Positions 25,979 to 36,708 of a DNA stretch of 64,000 bases are shown piece by piece; position 1 is the stretch's first letter; each line of letters starts with the position of its first letter. A model generated the notes under the pieces. It was given only the letters and a program-made list of their open reading frames with translations. It ran no database searches and was not told the DNA's origin. The DNA comes from Luteibacter yeojuensis (GTDB lineage: Bacteria; Pseudomonadota; Gammaproteobacteria; Xanthomonadales; Rhodanobacteraceae): NCBI RefSeq assembly GCF_011742875.1, contig NZ_JAAQTL010000001.1, forward strand, positions 2,418,001-2,482,000, given 5' to 3'. The position numbers and the translations under genes are program-made.

Positions 25979-27301
25979 CTACAGTTCGCGCAGGGCCGCC
26001 GTTACGGGGAGTCGCGCGGCACGCAGTGCGGGGAAGAGGCCACCGACGAAACCGATCGCGAGAGCCCACTTGATGCCGGTCCATAACAAACCGGTACTCA
26101 CATGGAAGCGAAACACCACCTGACTGAAGTTCGCTCCCAGCGTGGAGGCCGTGTAGCCGTTGAAGACGATCCACACGATGCCGGCACCGATGACGCCGCC
26201 GAGCAAGGCGAGCAGCATCGTCTCCAGCATCACAGACACCACCACGGGTATGCCGCGGAAGCCGATGGCGCGCAGCGTGGCGATCTCGCGGGCACGGGCC
26301 TGGATGGCTGCGAACATCGTATTGAGTGCGCCGAACACCGCACCGATCGCCATGATGATGCCGACGGTGATGCCCACCGCGCGCAGCACCTTGGTCAGGC
26401 CCTCGGACTGCTTTCCGAAGTATTCGCGGGTCGTGGTCACGTCGACCTTCAGGCGCGGGTCCGCGACCAGGCTGGCCTTGAACGCGTCGAAGGATGCCGG
26501 GGAATCCAGCAGCACGGTCACCGACTGCACGCTGCTGCCGCGGCGATAGGCCGAAGCGACACTCTGCGTGTCGCCCCAGAGTTCCGATTCGAGGGAATCG
26601 TTCGATTCGAACACGCCGACCACCGTCCAGGTCTGCCCCGCGAGACGGATGTTCTTGCCCACGTCGAGCCCTTCGAACTGCGCCAGCGCGCCCTTGCCGA
26701 CGATCAGCTCGCGCAGGCCCGGCTTGAACTTGCGGCCCTGCACGATCTTCACCTGGTCGCGCAGGTTCCAGACATCCTCGCTCACGCCCCGGATGGGTAC
26801 GTTGGAATCGCTGTCCGGTTCGCCCTTGCGCGGCAGGTTGGCCACCACCACGAGTTCACCCGAGGCGATCGGCTTGCCTTGCGCGTCCTTCTTCACGCCC
26901 GGCGCCTGGATCACCACGTTGGCGCTATCGCGATCGAGGATGGAATTGAGTTCCGCCTGCGAGCCGCCGCGCAGCACGATGGCCGTGCGGTCGTTGCCGG
27001 TGGAACGCAGCGTCTCGGCGAAGCCCTCGCTCATGGCAAGCATGGCCACGAGCACGCCCACCACGCCGGCGATGCCCACGACGACCACCGACGAGGAACC
27101 CAGCCGCTGGGTGACCGTGGCGAGGCCGACCTTCGTGACTTCCCAGGTCTGCTTGCCACGCCGGGTGACCGCCATCCAGATGGCGAGAGCTATCGCGAGG
27201 GCGACGATGCCCGGCCACGGCAAGGCGATCCAGATGGCGAGGAACACCGCCACGACCAGCACGGCGAGAAGACCGATAGCGAACTTCTTCAGGGATTTCA
27301 T
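25979..27301 (-). CDS. ABC transporter permease, MacB/FtsX type (second permease)
   Basis: Membrane protein of 440 residues. An N-terminal pair of hydrophobic segments (IGLLAVLVVAVFLAIWIALPW, IVALAIALAIWMAVT) is followed by a MacB-like helix (VVVVGIAGVVGVLVAMLAMSEGF), a periplasmic domain of about 200 residues, and three C-terminal FtsX helices with VFGALNTMFAAIQARAREIATLRAIGF. The first pair is an extra beyond the usual four-helix layout. It is the last gene of an adaptor-ATPase-permease-permease operon and follows the first permease by 12 bases. It should pair with the other permease as a heterodimer with the ATPase below. Confidence 0.9.
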   Translation of the reverse strand: MKSLKKFAIGLLAVLVVAVFLAIWIALPWPGIVALAIALAIWMAVTRRGKQTWEVTKVGLATVTQRLGSSSVVVVGIAGVVGVLVAMLAMSEGFAETLRSTGNDRTAIVLRGGSQAELNSILDRDSANVVIQAPGVKKDAQGKPIASGELVVVANLPRKGEPDSDSNVPIRGVSEDVWNLRDQVKIVQGRKFKPGLRELIVGKGALAQFEGLDVGKNIRLAGQTWTVVGVFESNDSLESELWGDTQSVASAYRRGSSVQSVTVLLDSPASFDAFKASLVADPRLKVDVTTTREYFGKQSEGLTKVLRAVGITVGIIMAIGAVFGALNTMFAAIQARAREIATLRAIGFRGIPVVVSVMLETMLLALLGGVIGAGIVWIVFNGYTASTLGANFSQVVFRFHVSTGLLWTGIKWALAIGFVGGLFPALRAARLPVTAALREL

Positions 27302-27313
27302 TGGCGTGTCTCC

Positions 27314-28483
27314 TCAGCGGCCGGCGAGCGCGTCGACGATGTTCAGGCGCATGGCGCGGATGGCGGGCAGCGCGCCGACGAGCGCACCGATGACCAGCAT
27401 CAGCACGATGCCGAGGATCCATGTCTGCATGCCCAGCGGCGGCAGGTTGAGCATGCCGCCGCTACCCTTGGCCACGATCGGCACGACCACCGTCGCCAGG
27501 GCGAGGCCGAGGATGCCGCCGAGCAGCAGCAGGAGCATGCCCTCGGCAAGCACCATCCCCAGCACGCTGCGACTGGAGAAGCCGATGGTCTTCAGCACCG
27601 CCAGCTCGTTGGTACGCTCGCGCACCGCCTGGGCCATGGTGTTGCCGGTGAGCAGGATCAGGGTGAAGAAAACGGCGCCCATGATCGCCGACACGATCAG
27701 ACCGATGTCGCCCAGCTGCTTCACGAACGAGGCGTTGAAGGCCTGCTCGGTCTGCGTCTTCGTCTCGTGGTCCGAGTTCGCCGAAAGCGCGTCGATGGCC
27801 TTCGCGACCGAGTCGGCCTTGTCGGCCGAGGTCAGCTGCACGACGTACCAGCCGACCGTTGTCCCCACGGTCTGGAAGGCGTTGGCGTCCTCGAAATACT
27901 TGTGGTGGAAGAAGAACTGCTGGTCGGTGCCGTTGGCCGCGCCCTTGGCCGGCTTGTAGATGCCGACGAGGTCGAACGGCCAGGTCTTGTCGCCGTTGCG
28001 CTGCGGGAAGATCGTCGACTGGAGGGGAATCTTGTCGCCCACCTTCCAGCCGTAGCGCTTCGCCAGCGCCTCGCCCACGATGGCGCCCGTGCGGGTGCTC
28101 TCGAAAGCCTTGCGTTGCCCGGGCGGCAGGACGATCTCATGGTAGATGTCCAGGTAGTTGTCGCTCACCGCGAAGCTCAGGACGAAGTTCTTCGGATCCT
28201 GGTAGATGCCGCCGAACCAATTCGCATAACCCACGCTCTTCACGCCAGGCACGGCCTGCATGCGCGTGGACAGGCTCGCCGGCAGCGACTGGATGATGGA
28301 ATAACGCGAGGTGGTGAGCAGGCGGTCGACGCCGATCACGCTGTCCCCGCCCGACGAGAACGCCGAGCGCGTCGCGTCGAGCATGCCGAACAGCAGGAAG
28401 GCGGCAAGGATCGACACCAGGGTGAAGAAGGTGCGCGTCTTGCGCCGGAACAGCGCGGCCCAGATGAGGTGCAGGTATTTCAT
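27314..28483 (-). CDS. ABC transporter permease, MacB/FtsX type (first permease)
   Basis: Membrane protein of 389 residues with the standard FtsX/MacB layout: one N-terminal helix ([20 protein letters not shown]), a MacB_PCD-like periplasmic domain of about 220 residues, and three C-terminal helices with [19 protein letters not shown], the loop thought to contact the ATPase. The gene is 16 bases downstream of the ATPase gene. Members of this group work as mechanotransmission pumps with a periplasmic adaptor and TolC rather than moving substrate through the membrane; the substrate is unknown. Confidence 0.92.
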   Translation of the reverse strand: MKYLHLIWAALFRRKTRTFFTLVSILAAFLLFGMLDATRSAFSSGGDSVIGVDRLLTTSRYSIIQSLPASLSTRMQAVPGVKSVGYANWFGGIYQDPKNFVLSFAVSDNYLDIYHEIVLPPGQRKAFESTRTGAIVGEALAKRYGWKVGDKIPLQSTIFPQRNGDKTWPFDLVGIYKPAKGAANGTDQQFFFHHKYFEDANAFQTVGTTVGWYVVQLTSADKADSVAKAIDALSANSDHETKTQTEQAFNASFVKQLGDIGLIVSAIMGAVFFTLILLTGNTMAQAVRERTNELAVLKTIGFSSRSVLGMVLAEGMLLLLLGGILGLALATVVVPIVAKGSGGMLNLPPLGMQTWILGIVLMLVIGALVGALPAIRAMRLNIVDALAGR

Positions 28484-28499
28484 GCCGGCAGCCTCCGCG

Positions 28500-29186
<687 letters not shown>

Positions 29187-29205
29187 GGTTCTGTCTCCGT
29201 GGATA

Positions 29206-30456
29206 TCAGGGCGTGGCGGCGGCGCGAACAGCGGCGCCGTCGGCGAGGTCGGAAGGTGGCGAAACGATCACGGTGTCGCCCGCGGCGATGCCGTCGGTGA
29301 CCAGCCGCAGCTCGCCGACGGGTTGGCGTGCCGCCTTCACCGGGCGCATCGCGGCCTTGCCGTCGGTGACGGTGTAGACCACGTCGCGGTCGTCGCGGCG
29401 GACAAGCGCGGTGGCCGGCACGAGTACGCCTTTCGGCGCGTTCGCCTGAAGCGGGGCGCGCCGTTCGAGGAAGGACACGCGCACGCCCATGTCGGGCACG
29501 ATGCGGGCGTCTTTCTGTTCGATGGCCACGCGTACCTTCACCGTGGCCTTGCCGCGATCCGCGGCCGGCACGATCGCGATCACGTGCGCCGGAATGCGCC
29601 AGTCGGGATAGGCGTCGAGCACGGCTTCGGCAGGCATGTCGGGCTGTACTCGGCCGATGTAGGCCTCGTTGACGTCGACGTCGATCTCCAGCGAGTCCAT
29701 GTCCACGATGGTGCCGACGCCCGTGCGGGTGAAGCCGCCGCCGGCGGACAGCGGCGAAACGATTTCGCCGACCTGCGCGGCCTTATCGGTGATCACGCCG
29801 TCGAAGGGCGCGCGCACCACCGTGTAATCGAGGTTGACCTGCCCGACGTTAACCTGCGCGTCGGCGGCATCGGCCTGGCGACGCGCCGTGTTCCATTGGG
29901 CGCGATACGTGTTGGCCTGGGTGCGGGTCTGTTCGGCCAGCTGGCGCGAGACCAGTCCACGGCCGACCAGCGCCTCCTGGCGATCCGCGTCGCGCCTGGC
30001 CTGCGCCAGCTGCGCCTCTGCCTGCACCACGCCGGCGTGCGCCGCCGCGGCGTTGGCGCGGGCGGATTCGAGGCTCGCGCGCAAGGCGTTGTCCTCGAGC
30101 CGGGCCAGGACCTGGCCCTTTTTCACCCGGTCGCCTTCCTCGATGAGGACCTCCACCAGGGTGCCGGTGATCTGCGCCGACACGGTCGCCTGGCGTCGCG
30201 CGGTGACGTAGCCCGTGGCCTGCAGCACCGCGCCAGCCTCGCTGTTGGCGCTCGGCGCGACGGCGGTGGTTGTCCGCACCTCGACGGGACGCCGGGCCAG
30301 GAAGGCCCACGTGCCGCCGGCGAGCGCCAGCACGATCAAGACGGCGGCGACCGCGATAAGCGCGTTACGGCCACCGCGGCTTCCCCCTCCGTCGTGCGAT
30401 TCCCTGTTCGCCTTGTCGATCTTCAGCTGCCTGAGCAGCTCGGTGTTCGAAGTCAT
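29206..30456 (-). CDS. Periplasmic adaptor (HlyD/MacA family) of an ABC efflux pump
   Basis: Membrane-fusion protein of 416 residues. One membrane helix (ALIAVAAVLIVLALAGGTWAFL, about 35-56) is followed by a lipoyl half-motif (TVSAQITGTLVEVLIEEGDRV), a helical hairpin rich in Ala, Gln and Arg (about 125-210), the second lipoyl half (VNLDYTVVRAPFDGVITD) and beta-barrel and membrane-proximal domains. The start at MTSNTELLRQLKIDK, after AGAGGG, is preferred to an upstream start 25 codons earlier. It is the first gene of the four-gene operon and should link the FtsX-type permeases to a TolC-like channel, which is not in this window. It is divergent from the FAH-family gene. Confidence 0.92.
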   Translation of the reverse strand: MTSNTELLRQLKIDKANRESHDGGGSRGGRNALIAVAAVLIVLALAGGTWAFLARRPVEVRTTTAVAPSANSEAGAVLQATGYVTARRQATVSAQITGTLVEVLIEEGDRVKKGQVLARLEDNALRASLESARANAAAAHAGVVQAEAQLAQARRDADRQEALVGRGLVSRQLAEQTRTQANTYRAQWNTARRQADAADAQVNVGQVNLDYTVVRAPFDGVITDKAAQVGEIVSPLSAGGGFTRTGVGTIVDMDSLEIDVDVNEAYIGRVQPDMPAEAVLDAYPDWRIPAHVIAIVPAADRGKATVKVRVAIEQKDARIVPDMGVRVSFLERRAPLQANAPKGVLVPATALVRRDDRDVVYTVTDGKAAMRPVKAARQPVGELRLVTDGIAAGDTVIVSPPSDLADGAAVRAAATP

Positions 30457-30573
30457 CGTCCCTCTTTCCCCAAGCCGCCTTTGCAGCAAGATCATGCGTC
30501 CCCGCGGCGACCGTGCACTACTTGCGGCCATCAGTCATCTGCCGTGACAGGTGTCACCTGCTAGTCTTGGGAC

Positions 30574-31260
30574 ATGAAAACCGTCATCCCTTCGCCGGCC
30601 CAGCCGAGCATCCCCGTCGCCGGTCGCGCCGAGCGCTTTCCCGTCCGCCGCGTCTTCTGCATCGGCCGCAATTACGCCGATCACGCCCGCGAAATGGGTG
30701 CCTCGGTGGACAAGACTAACCCGATGTTCTTCACGAAGCCCGCGGACGCCCTGGTGACCGACGGCGCCGAGGTGCCCTACCCGTCCGCCACCGCCGACCT
30801 GCACCACGAAGTGGAGATGGTGGTGGCCCTCGGCGCCGGCGGCTCGGACCTCTCCGTCGAAGAGGCCGCCAGGCTGGTCTGGGGCTACGGCGTAGGCCTC
30901 GACCTGACCCGCCGGGACCTGCAGGCGCAGGCCAAGGCCAAGGGCGCGCCGTGGGACGTCGCGAAGGCCTTCGACCATTCCGCGCCCGTATCCGCGCTGG
31001 TGCCCGCCGGGGAGGCCACGCTGTCGGCCGCCACCCGCATCGTGCTGGAGGTCAACGGCGAAGTCCGCCAGCAGGCCACGCTGGGCGACATGGTCCTCGA
31101 CGTGCCGGAAATACTCAGCGCGCTCTCGCGTCTGTTCGCGCTGAAGGCCGGTGATATCGTCTACACGGGCACGCCGGCCGGCGTGGCCGCGCTGGCGCGG
31201 GGCGACCGCTTCCTCGCCACCCTGGAAGGCGTCGCCACGCTCGAGGGGCGCGTGGTCTGA
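30574..31260 (+). CDS. Fumarylacetoacetate hydrolase (FAH) family protein
   Basis: Hydrolase or isomerase of 228 residues with the FAH fold. The catalytic start CIGRNYADHAREMG, the metal-binding glutamates in LHHEVEMVVAL, the aspartate in GYGVGLDLTRRDLQ, and the end motif DIVYTGTPAGVAAL are all present. Single-domain members of this size include fumarylpyruvate hydrolase and acylpyruvase (YcgM-like); the substrate is probably an acylpyruvate, by inference. It is divergent from the ABC adaptor gene and followed by mscL 70 bases downstream. Confidence 0.9.
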   Translation: MKTVIPSPAQPSIPVAGRAERFPVRRVFCIGRNYADHAREMGASVDKTNPMFFTKPADALVTDGAEVPYPSATADLHHEVEMVVALGAGGSDLSVEEAARLVWGYGVGLDLTRRDLQAQAKAKGAPWDVAKAFDHSAPVSALVPAGEATLSAATRIVLEVNGEVRQQATLGDMVLDVPEILSALSRLFALKAGDIVYTGTPAGVAALARGDRFLATLEGVATLEGRVV

Positions 31261-31330
31261 CTTCGCGAAGCACCGACATACGGATCGTTAGGTTCATACG
31301 TTCGCCGACAAGCCATGAGGAGAAGGGCCG

Positions 31331-31741
31331 ATGAGCTTCATCGCGGAATTCAAGAAATTCGCACTGCGCGGCAATGTGGTCGACCTGGCGGTCGGCGTCG
31401 TGATCGGTGCCGCGTTCGGCAAGATCGTCACTTCGCTGGTGGAAAACATCATCATGCCGCCACTCGGATGGGCGATGGGCGGCATCGATTTCTCGGACTG
31501 GAAGTGGGTGCTGAAACCCGGCGATCCGGCCACCAAGACCGCCGAGGTCGCCATACAGTACGGCGTCTTCATCAACGTGCTGATCCAGTTCGTCATCGTC
31601 GCCTTCGCGATCTTCATCGTGGTCAAGGCGATCAACCGCCTCAGCCGCCGCGAAGAGGCTGCACCGGCGGCACCGCCGGCGGACGTGGCGCTGCTGACCG
31701 AGATCCGCGATCTCCTCAAACAGCAGAACCGCGCGCCCTGA
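31331..31741 (+). CDS. mscL: MscL large-conductance mechanosensitive channel
   Basis: Pentameric pressure-relief channel of 136 residues. The N-terminal amphipathic helix and first pore helix ([20 protein letters not shown], then [22 protein letters not shown]) are typical, the second helix is [22 protein letters not shown], and the C-terminal bundle helix ends [21 protein letters not shown] precedes the start. Two palindromic elements follow the gene. Confidence 0.98.
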   Translation: MSFIAEFKKFALRGNVVDLAVGVVIGAAFGKIVTSLVENIIMPPLGWAMGGIDFSDWKWVLKPGDPATKTAEVAIQYGVFINVLIQFVIVAFAIFIVVKAINRLSRREEAAPAAPPADVALLTEIRDLLKQQNRAP

Positions 31742-31750
31742 CCGTCTTCC

Positions 31751-31835
31751 CGCAGGCGCCGCTATCGCGGCGAGGGGAAGCCGCCTTGCCGCTTCATCGC
31801 TCCGTGGGCTTCTCGCCGCTATAGCGGCTCCTACG
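31751..31835. repeat. Palindromic intergenic element, CTATAG type (diverged copy 3)
   Basis: An 85-bp element with the same plan as those at 12736 and 33512 but in the opposite orientation: the intact arm CGCCGCTATAGCGGCTCCTA is at the right, while the left arm reads GCGCCGCTATCGCGGCGAG with several changes. It lies 10 bp after mscL. Confidence 0.85.
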
Positions 31836-31859
31836 GAAGAGCAGGCCCGGAAGGAACCT

Positions 31860-31941
31860 TGTGGGAGCCGGCTGTGCCGGCGATCCCGCGGCAGCGGGCA
31901 CGCGTACCGCGAGCCCCATCGCCGCTGAAGCGGCTCCCACA
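31860..31941. repeat. Palindromic intergenic element, GTGGGAGCC type
   Basis: An 82-bp element bounded by TGTGGGAGCC and GGCTCCCACA. It belongs with the element at 56776: the right arm shares ATCGCCGCTGAAGCGGCTCC with it, and the centre has CCCGCGGCAGCGGGC. The left arm (GGAGCCGGCTGTGCCGGCGAT) differs from the right arm (GCTGAAGCGG), so the element is a mosaic of two hairpins. Confidence 0.88.
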
Positions 31942-32040
31942 AAGACAGTTGCGCCTACGTTCCACTTCCGTGACTTCCGGCCTAGTCGTGGCCGGCGCCC
32001 AGGGCGCAATAATCGGTGTTTCCGTCCCCGGGGGTCACCG

Positions 32041-33483
32041 ATGCGTCCTACGTTCCGTCTCCACGCGCTTGCCGCGTGCCTTGCGCTTGCCTTCTCCGCC
32101 CACGCCGCCGACAAGGCCACCACGATTCCCGCCAAGGCCGTCGCCGCCGCTACCGCACTGCGCGACCGGGCGATGAAGGACGACACCGGCTACGAATTCG
32201 TCACCGGCCTCACCACCGAAGTCGGCCCGCGCCTCGCCGGCAGCCCCGGCGATGCGCGTGGCGTCGCCTGGACGGTGTCGAAGTTCAAGGCCATGGGCTT
32301 CGACAAGGTTTACACCGAGAAGGTGAGCTACCCGCTGTGGGAGCGTCGCAGCGAACACGCCGAGATCGTCTCGCCCTTTCCGCAGCCGCTGGCCCTGACC
32401 GCGCTGGGCTACTCGGCCGGCACGCCGAAGGGCGGACTCGCCGCGCAGGTGGTCGGCTTCGACGACCTGGATGCGCTGAAGAAGGCCGATCCGGCGACGG
32501 TCAAGGGCAAGATCGTCTACGTCAGCACGCATATGCACCGGCAGAAGGACGGCCACGACTACCGCGACGGCTCGGCCACGCGCACCGCGGGCGCCGTGAT
32601 CGCCGCGAAGATGGGCGCCGCCGCCTACCTCCTGCGTTCCGCCGGCACCGATCCGCACAGCCGCACGCCGCATACCGGCGTCACCGGGTTCCAGGATCCG
32701 AAGGAAGCGATTCCCGCCGCCGCCCTGTCACTGCCCGATGCCGACCAGCTCGAGCGCATCCTCAAGGAAGGCAAGCCCGTGACCGTGAAGCTCGACCTCG
32801 ACGTCGGTGTCGTCGGTACTTACGAGGGCAGCAACGTCATCGCCGAGGTCACCGGCGCGAAGCATCCGGACCAGGTCGTCGCCATCGGCGGACACCTGGA
32901 TTCGTGGGACCTCGGCACGGGCGCGATCGACGACGGTGCGGGCGTGGCCATCGCCGCGGCCGCCGCGAAGCTCATCAAGGACATGCCGCAGCGGCCGGAT
33001 CGCAGCATCCGTGTCATCGCCTTCGCCAACGAGGAAATGGGCCTCTGGGGCGGTCGCGCCTACGCGGAAGCGCACGCCGGGGAGGTCTCGAGGTTCCAGC
33101 TCGGTACCGAGTCCGACTTCGGCGCGGGCCGCATCTGGCGCATGAGCGCGAGCGTGAAGCCGTCGGCGCGCGGCGCCATCGAGCAGATCGCGAAGGTGAT
33201 CGAGCCGATCGGCGTGGCCTACGACGCGACCAAGCCCGGCGGCGGTGGCTCCGATCTCTCGCAGATGCACGCGAAAGGCATGGCCGCGCTGTCGCTCACC
33301 CAGGACGGCACCGACTACTTCGATTACCACCACAACGCCAACGACACGCTCGACAAGATCGATCCGAAGGCATTGGCGCAGAACGTGGCGGTGTATGCGA
33401 CCTTCGCCTACATGGCCGCACAGGCCGACGGCGATTTCGGCTCGGCACCGGACGCGTTCAAGAACGACGGCGCGCACGACTGA
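32041..33483 (+). CDS. Secreted M28 family metallopeptidase with PA domain
   Basis: Exported aminopeptidase-type enzyme of 480 residues. A signal peptide (LHALAACLALAFSAHAA) is followed by a propeptide-like region, a PA-like insert (about 125-255), and the M28 catalytic domain with zinc ligands H and D in IGGHLDSWDLGTGAIDDGAG, the catalytic glutamate pair in FANEEMGLWGG, an aspartate in GTESDFGAG and the last histidine in DYHHNANDTLDKID. It probably trims N-terminal residues from peptides in the periplasm or outside. The frame is open 60 codons upstream through a palindromic element; the ATG at 32041 is the natural start because the signal peptide begins there. Confidence 0.92.
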   Translation: MRPTFRLHALAACLALAFSAHAADKATTIPAKAVAAATALRDRAMKDDTGYEFVTGLTTEVGPRLAGSPGDARGVAWTVSKFKAMGFDKVYTEKVSYPLWERRSEHAEIVSPFPQPLALTALGYSAGTPKGGLAAQVVGFDDLDALKKADPATVKGKIVYVSTHMHRQKDGHDYRDGSATRTAGAVIAAKMGAAAYLLRSAGTDPHSRTPHTGVTGFQDPKEAIPAAALSLPDADQLERILKEGKPVTVKLDLDVGVVGTYEGSNVIAEVTGAKHPDQVVAIGGHLDSWDLGTGAIDDGAGVAIAAAAAKLIKDMPQRPDRSIRVIAFANEEMGLWGGRAYAEAHAGEVSRFQLGTESDFGAGRIWRMSASVKPSARGAIEQIAKVIEPIGVAYDATKPGGGGSDLSQMHAKGMAALSLTQDGTDYFDYHHNANDTLDKIDPKALAQNVAVYATFAYMAAQADGDFGSAPDAFKNDGAHD

Positions 33484-33511
33484 TACCGACATGTGGGAGC
33501 CGCAATAATCC

Positions 33512-33596
33512 TGTAGGAGCCGCTATAGCGGCGAGAAGCCAACGAAGCGGCGGAGCCGCGAGGCAGGTTCCCCTCGCCGCTATAGCGGCTCCTACA
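33512..33596. repeat. Palindromic intergenic element, CTATAG type (copy 4)
   Basis: An 85-bp element with TGTAGGAGCCGCTATAGCGG at its left end and the complement ending CGGCTCCTACA at its right end. It fills the gap between the convergent M28 peptidase and RND permease genes; its right end is one base from the RND stop codon. A fragment of the other type (ATGTGGGAGCCGC) precedes it at 33491-33503. Confidence 0.9.
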
Positions 33597-33597
33597 G

Positions 33598-36500
33598 CTA
33601 ATGCACCGGGTTGGCCTCGAGCTCCTTCGCCGGCGCCAACCTGTCTTGCAGGCGGTTCATGTAGAGGTAGATCACCGGCGTGAGGTAGAGCGTCAGGATC
33701 TGCGATACCACGAGGCCGCCCACCACGGCGAGGCCGAGGGGACGGCGGGTTTCCGCGCCTGCGCCGATGCCCAGCGCGATCGGCAGCGTGCCCGCGAAGG
33801 CCGCCATCGTGGTCATCATGATCGGACGGAAACGCACGCGGCAAGCTTCGTAAATCGCGTCGAACGGTGCCATGCCTTCCTCACGCTGACGTTCGAGCGC
33901 GAAGTCGATCATCATGATCGCGTTCTTCTTCACGATACCCACCAGCATGATGATGCCGACGAAGGCGAACAGGTCCAGCGACGCGTTGAAGATCACCAGC
34001 GTGAGCAAGGCGCCGACCGCCGCGGCGGGAAGGCCGGAAAGAATCGTCAGCGGGTGGATGAAGCTTTCATAGAGGATGCCCAGCACCAGGTAGATGACGA
34101 ACACGGCCAGCAGGAGCAGCAGGCCCATGCCCTTCACGGAATCCTGGAAGGCCTGCGCCGTGCCCTGCACCGCACCGCTGAGGGTCGGCGGCAGCTTCAT
34201 TCCCGTCGTCGCGCGATCGATGCTCGCCACCGCGTCGCTGAGCGATACGCCCGGCGCCAGGTTGAACGACACCGTCACCGCGGGCAGCTGGCCCTGGTGG
34301 TTGACCGTGAGCACCTGCGGCTTGCGCTGGAAGCTCGCCACCGTGTTCAGCGGAATGAGCTTGCCGCTGTCCGCGGTCACATAGAGCCGCGACAGGACGG
34401 CGGGATCGTCCTGCATGTGGCGCTCGACCTGCAGGATCACCCAGTACTGCGTCGCCGCCCCGTAGATGGTGGAGATCTGGTTCTCGCCGAACGCCGTGCC
34501 GAGTGCCGTCTGCACCTGGTCCATCGTGAGCCCCAGCGGCGCCAGCTTGTCGCGGTTCACCGTGACCACGATGGACGGGCTGTTGAGGTCGAGGTCGGTG
34601 GTGACGTCCTGGAAACCCGGCAGTTTCTGGAACGCGTCCACGAGTTTTCCCGACCATTCGTAGAGGGCATGCAGGTCGGTGGACTGCACGGTGTACTGGT
34701 ACTGCGCCTTCGACTGGCGGCCTCCGACCTGGATCGCCGGCGGATTCTGGATGTACGTGCGGATGCCCGGCACGTCGGCGAACTTGCGCCGCAGCTCCTG
34801 GATGATCTCGTCGGGCGTGGCATGGCCGCGTTCGCCGGGCGGCTTCAGGCGGAGCAGCATGGAGCCGGCGTTCGCCGTGGCGCGCGGCCCGCCCGCGCCG
34901 ACGCTCGACATGACGGCTTCGATGTTCGGATCCTGCCGTGCGATCGAGGCGATCGCCTGCTGGCGCGCCGACATGGCCGCGAAGGAAATGTCGGTCGGAC
35001 CTTCCGTCGTCACGCGCAGCTGGCCGCTGTCGCCTGCGGGAATGAAGTCCTTCGGCGTGATCGCGAACAGCAGGCCCGTCGCCGCGAGGCTGAGCGCGAA
35101 CACGCCGATGACGACGCGCGGATGGCGCATGCACCAGGCAAGCGAGCGCGTATAGCCGCCGGACACGGCGGCAAAGCCGCGATCGAACCAGACCACGACG
35201 ACACTGCGCTTTTCATGGTCGTGCGCCTTCACGAAGCGGCTGCACAGCATCGGCGTGAGCGTGATCGAGACGAAGCCCGAGATCAGGATCGACACGCTGA
35301 TGACGACGGCGAATTCGTGGAACAGGCGCCCGACGATGCCGCCCATGAACATCACGGGGATGAACACGGCGACCAGCGACAGCGTCATGGAGAAGATGGT
35401 GAAACCGATCTCGCCCGCACCGATCACGGCCGCATCGAAGGGTTTCTCCCCCATTTCGATGTGACGCATGATGTTCTCGAGCATCACGATGGCGTCGTCG
35501 ACCACGAAGCCCACCGCCAGCGTGAGCGCCAGCAGCGAGAGATTGTCGAGGCTGTAGCCGAGGGCGAACATGGCGCCGAACGTGCCGAGCACGGAAATCG
35601 GAAGCGCCACGGCTGGAATCAGCGTGGCCGAGGCGTTGCCGAGGAACAGGTAGATGACCAGCACCACGAGGATGCCCGCGAGCACGAGGGTGAACTGTAC
35701 GTCGTGCACGGAATCGCGGATCGACGACGAGCGGTCGTACATCACGCTCAGCTTCACCGAGGGCGGCAGCGTGGCGGTGAAGCCCGGCAGCAGGCGCAGG
35801 ATGTTGTCGACGGTTTCCACGGTGTTCGCGCCAGGCTGGCGCTGGATCGCCAGCGTGATCGAGCGTCCGCCGTTGAACCAGCTGGCCTTCTGGTCATCCT
35901 GCACGCTGTCGCGCGGCGTGGCGATGTCGGACAGGCGCACGGGCGCGCCGTTGCGGTAGGCGACGACCACCTGGCCGTAATCCGCCGCGCGCATCAGCTG
36001 GCCGTCCGACCGGATCGAGAGCAGCTGTCGCTTGCCGTTGAGCGAGCCGGTGGCCTTGTTCACGTTGGCCGCCGCGATGGCATCGCGCATCCGGTCCACG
36101 CCGATACCCGTGGCGGCGAGCCGGTCGGGGTCGACGGCGATGCGCACGGCGTACTTCTGCGACCCGTAGACATTCACCTGCGCCACGCCATCCACCATCG
36201 ACAGCCGCTGGGCCAGCTCGGTTTCCGCGTAGTCGTCGACAGTGGACAGCGGCAGCGTCGACGACTGCATGGTGAGGTAGAGAATCGGCGCGTCGGCCGG
36301 GTTCACCTTGCGGTAGGTGGGCGGCGTGGGCATCTCGCGCGGCAGCTGGCGTGTCGCGGCGGAGATGGCCGCCTGCACGTCCTGTGCCGCGCCGTCGATG
36401 CTGCGATTCAGCGCGAAGGTGACCGTGATGGACGTCGAGCCCAGCGAACTGGAGGAAGTCATCGAATCGATGCCGGCGATGGTCGACAACTGCGCTTCGA

Positions 36501-36699
36501 GCGGAGTGGCCACCGACGATGCCATCGTCTCCGGCGACGCGCCGGGCAGGCTGGCGTTGATGTTGATCGTCGGAAAGTCGACGTTGGGCAGCTCGTTGAC
36601 CGGTAGCTTCGGGTAGGCGGCGATGCCGAAGATGACCAGCGCCGACATCAGCAGCGTGGTCATCACGGGCCGGCGGATGCAGAGTTCCGGCAGGTTCAT
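33598..36699 (-). CDS. RND efflux permease (HAE-1 family, MdtB/MdtC-like)
   Basis: Proton-driven multidrug pump of 1033 residues, the usual length, with twelve helices and two large periplasmic loops. It opens MNLPELCIRRPVMTTLLMSA, and the proton-relay aspartate pair in helix 4 is in LAVGFVVDDAIVMLEN. The helix 10 lysine is in IMLVGIVKKNAIMMIDFAL. The sequence style (IRRPVMTTLLM, GVAQVNVYGSQKYAVRI) is that of the MdtB/MdtC group. It starts nine bases after the adaptor gene and ends next to a palindromic element. No outer-membrane factor is present in the operon. Confidence 0.94.
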   Translation of the reverse strand: MNLPELCIRRPVMTTLLMSALVIFGIAAYPKLPVNELPNVDFPTININASLPGASPETMASSVATPLEAQLSTIAGIDSMTSSSSLGSTSITVTFALNRSIDGAAQDVQAAISAATRQLPREMPTPPTYRKVNPADAPILYLTMQSSTLPLSTVDDYAETELAQRLSMVDGVAQVNVYGSQKYAVRIAVDPDRLAATGIGVDRMRDAIAAANVNKATGSLNGKRQLLSIRSDGQLMRAADYGQVVVAYRNGAPVRLSDIATPRDSVQDDQKASWFNGGRSITLAIQRQPGANTVETVDNILRLLPGFTATLPPSVKLSVMYDRSSSIRDSVHDVQFTLVLAGILVVLVIYLFLGNASATLIPAVALPISVLGTFGAMFALGYSLDNLSLLALTLAVGFVVDDAIVMLENIMRHIEMGEKPFDAAVIGAGEIGFTIFSMTLSLVAVFIPVMFMGGIVGRLFHEFAVVISVSILISGFVSITLTPMLCSRFVKAHDHEKRSVVVVWFDRGFAAVSGGYTRSLAWCMRHPRVVIGVFALSLAATGLLFAITPKDFIPAGDSGQLRVTTEGPTDISFAAMSARQQAIASIARQDPNIEAVMSSVGAGGPRATANAGSMLLRLKPPGERGHATPDEIIQELRRKFADVPGIRTYIQNPPAIQVGGRQSKAQYQYTVQSTDLHALYEWSGKLVDAFQKLPGFQDVTTDLDLNSPSIVVTVNRDKLAPLGLTMDQVQTALGTAFGENQISTIYGAATQYWVILQVERHMQDDPAVLSRLYVTADSGKLIPLNTVASFQRKPQVLTVNHQGQLPAVTVSFNLAPGVSLSDAVASIDRATTGMKLPPTLSGAVQGTAQAFQDSVKGMGLLLLLAVFVIYLVLGILYESFIHPLTILSGLPAAAVGALLTLVIFNASLDLFAFVGIIMLVGIVKKNAIMMIDFALERQREEGMAPFDAIYEACRVRFRPIMMTTMAAFAGTLPIALGIGAGAETRRPLGLAVVGGLVVSQILTLYLTPVIYLYMNRLQDRLAPAKELEANPVH

Positions 36700-36708
36700 G
36701 GGCAGCCC

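Noticed and set aside
25787..26086. Plus-strand frame with a lipoprotein-like start (MITVFGVGIAALASC)
   Set aside because: No ribosome-binding site, no recognisable mature domain, and its end runs about 100 bases antisense into the ABC permease gene.
33601..36606. A 1001-codon open frame on the plus strand over the RND permease
   Set aside because: The permease is complete with all motifs on the minus strand; the opposite frame is rich in His, Arg, Glu and Gln in the way typical of antisense frames.
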